Origin: Coprococcus ammoniilyticus
GTDB taxonomy: Bacteria > Bacillota > Clostridia > Lachnospirales > Lachnospiraceae
Assembly (NCBI RefSeq): GCF_025567345.1
Contig: NZ_JAOQJS010000005.1
Coordinates: forward strand, 186,001 to 250,000
Length of the DNA stretch: 64,000 bases
Direction: 5' to 3'
The position numbers and the translations under genes are program-made. Within the stretch, counting starts at the first letter, position 1. Each line of letters starts with the position of its first letter. Shown here piece after piece: positions 15,465 to 24,336 of the stretch. The notes beneath the pieces are model-generated. The model made no database searches. It worked only from the letters and a program-made list of their open reading frames with translations, and was not told the origin of the DNA.

Positions 15465-17165
15465 TTATTCTATCTCAGCCCGTACCTCTTTTGTGATCGT
15501 TTCACCGCCATTCTGATACCAGTTCTCGACAAAACGATCAAATTCATCGAGTGAACTCTCACCGGTTACAATCTTCAGATAAGTGTCACTTTCCAGATTC
15601 TCAAGGCTCCACCAGTCTGTAACCATCGTTTCCGTTTCTCCAAAATATAACGACTCTACTTTGTTCGTCCTTCCATCGTTTAAGATCTTACAGGCTGTGA
15701 TACGGGAAGTATACGCCGCCCAATCTTCCGCACTGGCATTCTCCGCATCCTTCAGATAGGATTCGCATGCCTCATAATAGGAATATTCCAGTACGTTCAG
15801 ATCATCTGCGGATTTGTCCCCCGCAAATACATGATTTAGTTCTCCATAGCAGATCTGCAAAGCATTGTTGTAATCTACATTGATCGCAAACGGTCTGGCG
15901 GTAGGGTCTACATTTTCTTTATAATAATCGACAATCTCCTGATTGTCTCTGTCATTATACCGCAAATAGTCAAATAATACACTAACAATCTTACATGCAA
16001 TCTCCGGATATTCATAACCCTTACGCACTACAATATACTTACCGGAAGGATTCTGTGTATGATAACTGGTAAGTCCGGATTCCTCTGTTGCGATCAGATA
16101 AGGCTGCCACTCGGCATCTTTATTCTGTTCCACTGCCTGCATCAGCGGGTTATTCGGTGCCCACCAGGGGCCAAAGAAAGAACCGCATTGACCATCCACG
16201 ATCAGCTCGATCAGGTTACTGCTCGTCCGCATCAGAAAATCCTGATCCAGAATTCCCTCTTTATACAACTCATGGATATGGGCAAGTGCCTCTTTCGCCT
16301 CCGGCTGAACCGAACCGTAGACAACATTGCCGTCCTCATCATAAATCCACTGTTTCGGAAATGCACCATATGCAGCAAATATAATATCTAATGTGTATTC
16401 GCTGCTATAACCACAACCGCCGCAGAGACTGGTATCACATACAAGCCCTACGGTATTTCCTGCCCCATTATGTCCGGGATCTTTTTCTTTAAATTGTCTT
16501 ATGATCTCTTCTACATCCGAGAGTGTTCTCGGTGCGGACAGCCCAAGTGCATCCATCCAATCCTTACGAAGCCAGATCAGATTCGGTCCGTCTGAGATAT
16601 TCGTTTCCGGTATCGCCATGATCTTCCCGCCAAAGGTTACAACATCAAGGATATCCCGACCATAGCTTCCATATATATTCTTGATCGTATCGCTCATACA
16701 GTTATTATAGCTGTCTGTCAGATCTGCGATCATATCATTATCCACCAGATACTGAAGCTCATCCAGATCCTCCACGATCATCACATCCGGAAGATCATTC
16801 TGTGCGATCACCATGGTCACACTATCGGTATATTGCTCATCCATAGCCTCAAACACATCCTGATTTTGAACATTTAGCCTTTCATTCAACAGCCTTGTAT
16901 AAGCATTATTTTCATACGTCTCGCCATCCGGGAGATTGGAATTATTTGCTCCGGACAGCTTACCCAGTGTGTAGGTAAGCTGTTCCGGATATTTTCCGTA
17001 AGGTGTCGTGCGGGCTGTATATAACGCAGCTTCATATTCTTCTTTTGTCTCTGTATTCTCCCGGGTGGAGGGGGTAGCCCCGGAATCACCGCATCCACAT
17101 AAGATCAATAAATTTATAATCAGCACACATGAAATAATCTTTTTTAAATACGAACCTGTAATCAT
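15465..17165 (-). CDS. Extracellular solute-binding lipoprotein
   Basis: About 566 residues with a lipoprotein signal peptide (ISCVLIINLLILCGC, cysteine near residue 25) and the overall pattern of a family 1 sugar-binding protein (PDVMIVEDLDELQYLVD, later WLRKDWMDALGL). It is longer than MalE-type proteins and resembles the LipO/YesO-like group of Firmicutes. It lies 45 nt downstream of malG, so the importer may use two binding proteins of different glycan preference. I prefer the ATG at 17165 because GAGG is spaced properly from it and too close to the ATG at 17171. Confidence 0.8.
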   Translation of the reverse strand: MITGSYLKKIISCVLIINLLILCGCGDSGATPSTRENTETKEEYEAALYTARTTPYGKYPEQLTYTLGKLSGANNSNLPDGETYENNAYTRLLNERLNVQNQDVFEAMDEQYTDSVTMVIAQNDLPDVMIVEDLDELQYLVDNDMIADLTDSYNNCMSDTIKNIYGSYGRDILDVVTFGGKIMAIPETNISDGPNLIWLRKDWMDALGLSAPRTLSDVEEIIRQFKEKDPGHNGAGNTVGLVCDTSLCGGCGYSSEYTLDIIFAAYGAFPKQWIYDEDGNVVYGSVQPEAKEALAHIHELYKEGILDQDFLMRTSSNLIELIVDGQCGSFFGPWWAPNNPLMQAVEQNKDAEWQPYLIATEESGLTSYHTQNPSGKYIVVRKGYEYPEIACKIVSVLFDYLRYNDRDNQEIVDYYKENVDPTARPFAINVDYNNALQICYGELNHVFAGDKSADDLNVLEYSYYEACESYLKDAENASAEDWAAYTSRITACKILNDGRTNKVESLYFGETETMVTDWWSLENLESDTYLKIVTGESSLDEFDRFVENWYQNGGETITKEVRAEIE

Positions 17166-17215
17166 ATACATTCCTCTGTTTCAACCAAACTATAAGCAAA
17201 TAATCATATGATCCC

Positions 17216-18091
17216 TTAACCTTTTACACCACCGGAGAAGCTCTCACGATAACACTTCTGCATAAACATGAACAGAATGATGATCGGAACTGAGATCAGC
17301 ACCGCACCGGCTGCAAAGGAATTGAACCACGGATACACATATTCTTTCTCTAACATATTCCAAAGTCCGATAGATACGGTATAGTAATCCTTATTTGCAC
17401 GGCAGATAACCTTTGCAAATACGAAATCAATCCAAGGAGCAAGAAAGGAATTCAGAACCGTATATACAATGATCGGACGGCTTAACGGAATAATGATCTT
17501 AGTAAACGACTGCCATCTGGTTGCTCCGTCCAGATAAGCTGCTTCCTCGATTGACTTCGGAATCGTATCAAAGAAGCCTTTTGCAATATAGAACTGTAAG
17601 CCTGCACCACCGGAATAAACCAGGATAAGTGCAACACGGATCAAGGATCCTTCTGACAGTCCGATCGCCTTTAAGATATAATAAACTGCGATCATAGCCA
17701 TGAATCCCGGGAACATACCAAGGATCAATGCTACATTCATAAATGGGCGTCTCAGTCGGAAACGCATTCTCGACATACAGTATGACATCGCCAATACAAA
17801 TACTGTAGATATTATACAGGAGAAAATCGCAATAATCAAAGTATTCATGAACATCTTCGGAAAATTCAGGATACCGGTATCTGTAAATAACTTTGTGTAA
17901 TTGCCAAGAGTATACGCCTTTGGCAGCAATGTAGAAACATACTGTCCTTTTTCTCCACGGAAGCTGATCAGAACGATCCACAGAATCGGGATCACCCAGA
18001 TCACAGAAAGAATTACCAGTATAATATGAACAACGATATCCGATGGTGTAAGCTTCTGTTTTCCATTTATTTTCTTACCTGTTTTAGTCAT
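17216..18091 (-). CDS. malG: Maltodextrin ABC permease MalG
   Basis: A 291-residue permease with six helices and the inner-membrane ATPase-contact motif EEAAYLDGATRWQSFTKIIIP (EAA loop). It is the MalG-type partner of MalF; its start overlaps the end of malF, implying coupled translation. No ATPase gene lies in the locus, so a shared MsmK-type ATPase elsewhere on the chromosome must drive import, as is usual in Firmicutes. Confidence 0.9.
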   Translation of the reverse strand: MTKTGKKINGKQKLTPSDIVVHIILVILSVIWVIPILWIVLISFRGEKGQYVSTLLPKAYTLGNYTKLFTDTGILNFPKMFMNTLIIAIFSCIISTVFVLAMSYCMSRMRFRLRRPFMNVALILGMFPGFMAMIAVYYILKAIGLSEGSLIRVALILVYSGGAGLQFYIAKGFFDTIPKSIEEAAYLDGATRWQSFTKIIIPLSRPIIVYTVLNSFLAPWIDFVFAKVICRANKDYYTVSIGLWNMLEKEYVYPWFNSFAAGAVLISVPIIILFMFMQKCYRESFSGGVKG

Positions 18092-19476
18092 TACTGGAAT
18101 CCCTCCTCGTCTTTATAAGATGTTGTATTATGATAGGTGATCAGAGATACGATCGCAAGAACGATAAATGTCATGATACCGATAACCGCACCCAGATTAT
18201 AATACTGATTATCAACTGTCAGCTTGTAGAGCCAGGTAACCAGAAGATCGGTCTTTCCTGCTGTCTTTCCAACCGGAATCGGTGCTCCGTTTGACAGAAG
18301 ATAGATTACATTAAAGTTATTAATATTACCTGCAAAAGTCGTGATCAGATACGGAGCTGTTACAAATAACATATATGGAAGTGTGATCTTAAAGAAGATC
18401 TTCACCGGTCCGGCTCCATCCACTTTTGCGGCCTCATAGATATCTTCCGGTATACTTTGTAAGATACCGGTCACCTGCATAATGGTAAACGGAATACCGA
18501 TCCAGATATTGATCACGATAACCATGATACGGGCAATGGTTGCATTGCTCCAGAACGGAATTGCATTGTCGATGATATGATGATTCAGTAATAAGGTATT
18601 TACGATACCATTCTGACTGAAGATCGTACGCATCAAAAGCAGGGATACAAACTGTGGAACGGCTGCGGATAACATGAAGATCGACCTCCACACACTCTTA
18701 CATCTTGTTCCCTTTCGATTGATGACCATTGCAAGGATCATACCGAAGATATAGTTGGTAAATGTCGCAGCAACCGCCCATACCAGCGTCCATCCGAGAA
18801 CGGACCAGAATGTACTTCCGACTGCGTCATTAAAATTCAAAATCTTGGCAAAGTTTTTCAGTCCTACCCAGTTAAACAATACCGTATGGGAATCCAGCTT
18901 ACTGTAATTTGTAAATGCCATACAGATCATGAATACGAGCGGCAGGATCGTAAAGACAACAATCCCGAGTACCGGAAGTGGAAGCAGAAACATATGAAGG
19001 TTTTTATCAAATAAACTCTTAATATCATCTGTAAATCCCGGAACTTTCTTCCCTGCATCATGCAGGCACTGTGCACGATATGCGCTCTCGACACTGACTA
19101 CCCAGAGGCATACAAATGCAAATATGATAAATACCGTGGCTACTCCATATAATAACATCAAAAGGGAATTATCACCCTGTGTATATTCAAATATGCCTTT
19201 TGCATCATTCCACACCTTCTCCTGTTCTGCTCCTCCCAGATGGAAGAAATCGGTCAGAAGGGATGCACCGTTTTTTATCATGAAATAAATAAATATGCTT
19301 TCAAGTACCAGAAATGATAAACCTTTTACAAACTGTTTTCTGACAATGTTTCCGAATCCCATGATCAGGAACGATAATCTGGTGATCCAGTCACCATTTC
19401 TCATGGCCTTGAAAACAGTATATTGATAATCACTTCGTCTTATTTTTTTCTTTTTGCTTACTGTCGCTTCAGCCAT
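18091..19476 (-). CDS. malF: Maltodextrin ABC permease MalF
   Basis: A 461-residue permease, longer than ordinary sugar permeases because of about 170 additional N-terminal residues with extra helices, a feature of MalF. The EAA loop reads YEAAKVDGAGPVKIFFKITLP. It pairs with MalG. A terminator-like hairpin lies between malE and malF, which would lower malFG expression relative to the binding protein. Confidence 0.9.
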   Translation of the reverse strand: MAEATVSKKKKIRRSDYQYTVFKAMRNGDWITRLSFLIMGFGNIVRKQFVKGLSFLVLESIFIYFMIKNGASLLTDFFHLGGAEQEKVWNDAKGIFEYTQGDNSLLMLLYGVATVFIIFAFVCLWVVSVESAYRAQCLHDAGKKVPGFTDDIKSLFDKNLHMFLLPLPVLGIVVFTILPLVFMICMAFTNYSKLDSHTVLFNWVGLKNFAKILNFNDAVGSTFWSVLGWTLVWAVAATFTNYIFGMILAMVINRKGTRCKSVWRSIFMLSAAVPQFVSLLLMRTIFSQNGIVNTLLLNHHIIDNAIPFWSNATIARIMVIVINIWIGIPFTIMQVTGILQSIPEDIYEAAKVDGAGPVKIFFKITLPYMLFVTAPYLITTFAGNINNFNVIYLLSNGAPIPVGKTAGKTDLLVTWLYKLTVDNQYYNLGAVIGIMTFIVLAIVSLITYHNTTSYKDEEGFQ

Positions 19477-19533
19477 CCTGACACCTCCGTCTCAAAGTAA
19501 ATGTTGCGTTTTTACGTCTCTTTCATAAAATAA

Positions 19534-19566
19534 AGTGTTCCACCACCCCTGTGGAAATGGAACACT
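19534..19566 (-). terminator. Intercistronic hairpin between malE and malF
   Basis: AGTGTTCCA (19534-19542) pairs perfectly with TGGAACACT (19558-19566); the minus strand continues TTATTTTATG. As malF has no obvious promoter of its own, this probably acts as a leaky terminator or 3' stabiliser that favours malE mRNA. Confidence 0.75.
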
Positions 19567-19588
19567 CTATCTTATGATCTGTTTATTT

Positions 19589-20896
19589 TTACTCTGCTAC
19601 ATCTGTGTTCAATGATGTATTGAATGCTTCTGTCTGCTCAGCAGCATTATCATGTGTAACTTCACCGTTTAAGAGTGCCTTACCAAAATTCTCTGCCGGT
19701 GTCCAGAAGTTACTCATCTTAGGTACAAATGGCTGGATCATAGATGTATTGTTGAAGGTATCGTTCTGAGCTGTTACTAATGCATCATTCTTTACCGTAT
19801 CACTCTCTAAAAGATTTGTGTTACAAGGAACAATGCTTCTTGCTTCATAATGTGACTGCTGTGATTCTTCGTTACCAAGGTACAGGGCAAGTGCTACTGC
19901 TACCTGTGGATATTCACAGTTTGGATTTACACCGATTGCCTTTGAACCGGCAAATGAAAGTAACTGCTTATCAGATCCGCCGATCTTGGCTGTAGGCATA
20001 GCTGCGATTCCAAGATCATCACCAAGTGCATCATGTAATGCCTTATAATCCCATGAACCGGAAAACATAGCTGCGATAGATCCATCTGTCATACCGGAAA
20101 TACCGACACCGGATTCATCATTTACAAAATTCTTATTCGCTACAAGATCTACAAGGTAATCTGTAACAGCCTTTCCATTGTCTCCGCCAAAGTTGATTCC
20201 TGCGTCGTTATCTGTACCATCACCGAATAATGTACATCCGTTTGCAAGATAGAATGCTGCATCATACCAGCTGTTTGTAAGAGGAAAAGCAACTTTTCCT
20301 TTTTCAAGCATTGTATCAAGGCTCTTTACATCGCTGTCTGAATATACTTTCTTGTTATAGTATAAAAACCATGTATTTGTTGTAAACGGAACACCATAGA
20401 TTCCGCCATCTACTGTGATAGAATCCACAACTGCCTGTGAGTTTGTTGACTTTACATAGTCTGCTGTGCTTCCGCCTAACTCCGAGATTGCATTTGCATC
20501 GATCAGTGTCTGTAACTGGTCGTTTGCGAACATATATACATCTGCTGATGCGGATACATCCTGTGTTACGGTCTTTCCTGCATCTGCCTCGCTGCATGTA
20601 CCGTATTCAAATGAAAGATCCCAGTTTGGATGTTCCTTATTAAATGCTTCACATCTTCCCTGAAGCCATTCACCATAATCCGGTGACTGATCCTCGGCAG
20701 GTCCCCATACTGTAATTGTTGCTTTAATGTTTTCCTCTTCTGCAGATGCATCAGTACTCTCTCCTGATGTTGCCTCTGCATTTGATGCTGTTGTGGAATC
20801 CTTGGATGTATCATCCTTCTTATCTCCACATCCTGCGAGTAATGACATGCACATAGCTCCTGCCAGTGCAATCGCTGCATACTTTCTTAACTTCAT
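19589..20896 (-). CDS. malE: Maltodextrin-binding lipoprotein MalE
   Basis: A 435-residue solute-binding protein with lipobox LLAGC (cysteine near residue 23) and a serine/threonine/acid-rich linker before the binding domain (ATITVWGPAEDQSPDYGEWL). The pattern of a family 1 binding protein continues with FANDQLQTLIDANAISEL and GIAAMPTAK. It delivers alpha-glucans to MalFG on the outside of the membrane. Assignment to maltodextrin rests on malQ-glgP and MalF-type features in the locus. Confidence 0.88.
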   Translation of the reverse strand: MKLRKYAAIALAGAMCMSLLAGCGDKKDDTSKDSTTASNAEATSGESTDASAEEENIKATITVWGPAEDQSPDYGEWLQGRCEAFNKEHPNWDLSFEYGTCSEADAGKTVTQDVSASADVYMFANDQLQTLIDANAISELGGSTADYVKSTNSQAVVDSITVDGGIYGVPFTTNTWFLYYNKKVYSDSDVKSLDTMLEKGKVAFPLTNSWYDAAFYLANGCTLFGDGTDNDAGINFGGDNGKAVTDYLVDLVANKNFVNDESGVGISGMTDGSIAAMFSGSWDYKALHDALGDDLGIAAMPTAKIGGSDKQLLSFAGSKAIGVNPNCEYPQVAVALALYLGNEESQQSHYEARSIVPCNTNLLESDTVKNDALVTAQNDTFNNTSMIQPFVPKMSNFWTPAENFGKALLNGEVTHDNAAEQTEAFNTSLNTDVAE

Positions 20897-20954
20897 AACC
20901 GTTCCTCCTTTAAATAAGTCATGTTTTTTGTTTGTTTTTTAATACTTTTGCAGT

Positions 20955-20979
20955 ACCTTTACCTTATGACATTATTATA
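20955..20979 (-). promoter_or_regulatory. malE -10 box with a GGTAAAGGT motif
   Basis: On the minus strand TATAAT (20974-20979) is followed by AAGGTAAAGGT (20955-20965), about where transcription should start. No good -35 is present, which fits an activator-dependent promoter. The same motif is repeated upstream of malQ-glgP (28164-28187). Confidence 0.45.
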
Positions 20980-21032
20980 AAAAGGAACCGTTTCATCGTA
21001 TATATCAATAATTTCAGAAACATGTTGGTTTT

Positions 21033-22775
21033 TTATGAATGTTTGATTTCTGCATGCAGTTCTTTTGGAAAATGGATCGTGACGGTCGTTCCCCTGCCAA
21101 CTTCACTGTCGATACAAACCGCATATTCCGCGCCATAATACAGTTTGATACGTTCATTGACATTTCGCACACCATAGCCCTTTGAATCGGCAGTCAGTAT
21201 CAGCTCCGCCTGTTCTTTGGTCATACCGACACCATTATCGGATACCGCAAACCGGATATCTTTATCGTCCTCTTTTCCACTGATGCGGATCTCTCCTCTG
21301 CCATCCTGTTTCAGATCTATGCCATGATGGATCGCATTCTCAAGAATCGGCTGCAAGATCAGATTTAAAGTCTCATATTTTAAAATAGAATCATCGATAT
21401 CATAGATGACATCGAAGCTGTCATCATGCATCGTAAGCTGGATATCCAGATATGCTTTGATGTTCGCGATCTCATCCCGGACAAGCAGGATATTCTTTCC
21501 CTTATTTAACGCTGTCCGGTAAAAGGTGGACAACGACAACGTGATACGGCTGATATCCTCCTGGTCTGCCTCTAATGCTTTCCAGTTAATGATAGACAGT
21601 GAATTATACAGGAAATGCGGATTGATCTGCGCCTGTAACGCCCGCATCTCATATTCCTTTTCTTTGATCTTGCTTCGGTATACTTCATTGATCGTTGCAT
21701 CCAGACGCTTCGTCATACTGTTATAACCATTGATCAGATCACCGATCTCATCCGTACTGTCATTCTCAATCTCCATACCAAGATTTCCGGTTTCCAGATT
21801 GCGCATTTTCTTCTGAAGCTTACTGATACGTTTCGTTATGAACTCGGAAATTATACGGATACATGCGATTGCTGCCATCAGACTGACCAGGATTGCGGCA
21901 GCAGCAATTATTAAGATTGGCTGAACCGAAGAAATGATCAGCCGATCCGGCTTATAGATCCAGATCTTCCAACCGGATGCCTTCGACTCCCGCTTAATAA
22001 ACTGATAACCGGAATTCTTCTGCCCTACTGTTGCAAAGAACTGTTCCTCTGATAATTCATACGGCTGTTTTTCTACTGTAAATACACTCTTTTTAAAGAT
22101 GCAGTTACCTTCTGCATCCTCTATCACAACGCCATAATTATCAAATACTGTTTCGTTATTAAACGGCTGGAATACGCTGTCATAATCTACCCCTACATAG
22201 AGCAGACCTTTTGCCTTTTTCTGCTCCAGCATGGCCATGCGGTTTAACGAATAAGCAGTCTTATCCTTCGCATTCACGATCCAGTGGATCTGGTTATCAC
22301 CGACCATCCCATAATTTTCTTCTTCATTTTCAAGTGTCGTAATAGGGGCGATCGTACTGCCGTGCTTCACCTGACAGGCATCCGTGTAGATCGTTACCTG
22401 CTTTACATCATCATGAAAATACATAATAGAAGAAAGCAGGGGATCTATGACACTTGCCACCTGCTCATAATTCTGATATGTACTCTGATCTGAGCTTAAG
22501 ATCTTCGCGATCGACTGATTATAGGATATATAATTAGAAAGATTGTTATAAATCTCTAACTCATTATCAAGCGCATCCGTCGTCTGTGTCAGATACGATT
22601 CCAGGATCATTGTCTCACGATCCCACAGGATCTTCTTCATCTCATGGTAGGTGATCGTCAGCGTGATCATGATCGGCAAAAGCCCGGCAAGTATATAAAT
22701 GACCAACAGCTTGCCGGATAATCGCAGATTCTGGAACCCTCTTTTTATCCTTTTATCCATCCGTTTTTTATGCAT
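21033..22775 (-). CDS. YesM-type sensor histidine kinase
   Basis: A 580-residue kinase: a first helix at about 25-45, an outside sensor region of about 250 residues (dCache-like), a second helix near 295, a HAMP segment (ISKLQKKMRNLETGNLG), and the YesM His_kinase block with INPHFLYNSLSIINWKAL carrying the phospho-acceptor histidine. The ATPase part has ILENAIHHGI and SDNGVGM. Such kinases sense carbohydrates with their binding proteins. The gene overlaps the response regulator by 8 bp and lies just upstream of malE, so it probably controls the maltodextrin operon. Confidence 0.9.
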   Translation of the reverse strand: MHKKRMDKRIKRGFQNLRLSGKLLVIYILAGLLPIMITLTITYHEMKKILWDRETMILESYLTQTTDALDNELEIYNNLSNYISYNQSIAKILSSDQSTYQNYEQVASVIDPLLSSIMYFHDDVKQVTIYTDACQVKHGSTIAPITTLENEEENYGMVGDNQIHWIVNAKDKTAYSLNRMAMLEQKKAKGLLYVGVDYDSVFQPFNNETVFDNYGVVIEDAEGNCIFKKSVFTVEKQPYELSEEQFFATVGQKNSGYQFIKRESKASGWKIWIYKPDRLIISSVQPILIIAAAAILVSLMAAIACIRIISEFITKRISKLQKKMRNLETGNLGMEIENDSTDEIGDLINGYNSMTKRLDATINEVYRSKIKEKEYEMRALQAQINPHFLYNSLSIINWKALEADQEDISRITLSLSTFYRTALNKGKNILLVRDEIANIKAYLDIQLTMHDDSFDVIYDIDDSILKYETLNLILQPILENAIHHGIDLKQDGRGEIRISGKEDDKDIRFAVSDNGVGMTKEQAELILTADSKGYGVRNVNERIKLYYGAEYAVCIDSEVGRGTTVTIHFPKELHAEIKHS

Positions 22776-24285
22776 CCGCCTGTCCTCCGCTCTCTCTGAA
22801 TTTCTGCGGACTCACGCCAAAGAACTCGCGGAAGCTGGAACAGAAATAAGACACGTTCGGATATCCGCATGCCACACTGATATCTACGATCTTCGTCATG
22901 CTGTTCTCTAACATATCCTTTGCCTGTTCCATCCGGTATGCCTTGATGAATTTGCTTAGATTCTGTCCGGTCTCTTTCTTAAATACCGTACTTAGATAGC
23001 TCGGTGCAAGATGTACCATATCTGCCAGCATATCGATTCCAAGCTCACTTCCATAGTTCCGGTAAATATACTGCTTCACCAGTTCTACTTCCCGATGTGC
23101 TGTCTGTGTCTTCCCTGCAAAACAGGTTTCCAGTCTCCGGATCGCTTCTTCGACAAGCTCCGTCAACACCTGAAAATCTGTCGCCATATATAATTTCTCA
23201 ATGTCTTTATTTAACTCTGCTTCATCTGTCTCATCGATGCTTCCGTAGATATCCTTCATCAGATTCGAGAACAGGAACTTGATATAGATCTGGGAGTACT
23301 CTGTCTTATGTCTGTACTTCTCACAGAATCTCTGAAAATGCTCCCGGAGTGCTTCCACATCCTTCATCTTGATATCCTGTTTCATCTGCTTCATAAAGGT
23401 GTCGTCATCGAACTGGATAATACCCGGAGTCTCGCCCTCCATGTTCGGATAAAATACATGGATCTCCGGATGGTAGAATTTGTTCTCCATCAGCACTTCG
23501 AGTTCTTCCATCTTATCTGCCACTTCAGACAGATCACCGATATCAGAGGATATCGCTATGTAACAGTCAGCATCATAATCGTCTTTGATGATCTTTACGA
23601 TCTCATTTGCCTTACGGAGAATATTCATCTCATCCCCTAAGAATAAGATCTCCTGCTGCTGGTTCAGGTTCAGATATTGCAGGATCCCAATCGACTTTAA
23701 GTTCTCATTTTCTTTGAAATCCACTCCACGTCTGCCGAAGAAATCATGATTGAATTCCAGCAAAAGCATATTTCTGAATTTACCCAGATCAAGCGATAAT
23801 CCGCTGTATTCCTGTCTGAGCTTCGTAACATCCGTTCCGTTCAACAGCATATAGAGCGCATGCTCATATAAGAATTCCATGCTCTTATTCTTCAGCTCGT
23901 CCGAAGCCTTTGCTTCTTCCAGCTCATTTACGACCTTATTCAGGGTATTCTTGAATTCATTTGGATCGACCGGCTTTAGGATATAATCAATAACACCCAG
24001 CCGGATCGCTTTCTTTGCATAGTCGAATTCATTGCATCCGCTGAATATGACTGTGCGCAGCTTTTTCTTTTCCTTCACAACATGGTCGATCAGTTCGATT
24101 CCATCCATGAAAGGCATCTTTACATCTGTAAGCAGGATATCAAAATCTTCTTTCTCCAGCTTCTCCAGTGCATCCACACCATTTACCGCTTCTGCAATCT
24201 CAAATTCCAGATTCAGTTTTTTTAAGAGAAACCGGATACCATTTCTTTCTATCTTCTCATCATCTACGATCAATATCTTGTACAT
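22768..24285 (-). CDS. YesN-type response regulator with AraC DNA-binding domain
   Basis: About 505 residues. The receiver domain shows DDEKIERNG, the phosphorylation site in LLTDVKMPFMDG and the lysine in LKPVDP. A long middle region follows, then an AraC/XylS double helix-turn-helix (LGIDMLADMVHLAPSYLSTV and ISVACGYPNVSYFCSSFREF). Start at 24285 (MYKILIVDDE); a three-codon longer frame exists. It is translationally linked to the kinase. Targets are probably malE and malQ-glgP. Confidence 0.9.
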   Translation of the reverse strand: MYKILIVDDEKIERNGIRFLLKKLNLEFEIAEAVNGVDALEKLEKEDFDILLTDVKMPFMDGIELIDHVVKEKKKLRTVIFSGCNEFDYAKKAIRLGVIDYILKPVDPNEFKNTLNKVVNELEEAKASDELKNKSMEFLYEHALYMLLNGTDVTKLRQEYSGLSLDLGKFRNMLLLEFNHDFFGRRGVDFKENENLKSIGILQYLNLNQQQEILFLGDEMNILRKANEIVKIIKDDYDADCYIAISSDIGDLSEVADKMEELEVLMENKFYHPEIHVFYPNMEGETPGIIQFDDDTFMKQMKQDIKMKDVEALREHFQRFCEKYRHKTEYSQIYIKFLFSNLMKDIYGSIDETDEAELNKDIEKLYMATDFQVLTELVEEAIRRLETCFAGKTQTAHREVELVKQYIYRNYGSELGIDMLADMVHLAPSYLSTVFKKETGQNLSKFIKAYRMEQAKDMLENSMTKIVDISVACGYPNVSYFCSSFREFFGVSPQKFRESGGQADA

Positions 24286-24336
24286 ATCTATCAACGCCTT
24301 TCTATGGTGGAAATATATATCTTATTTTAACACATT

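Noticed and set aside
20980..21000. Catabolite-response (cre) site at the malE promoter
   Set aside because: TGAAACGGTTCC looks similar, but the central CG is one base out of register with the consensus.
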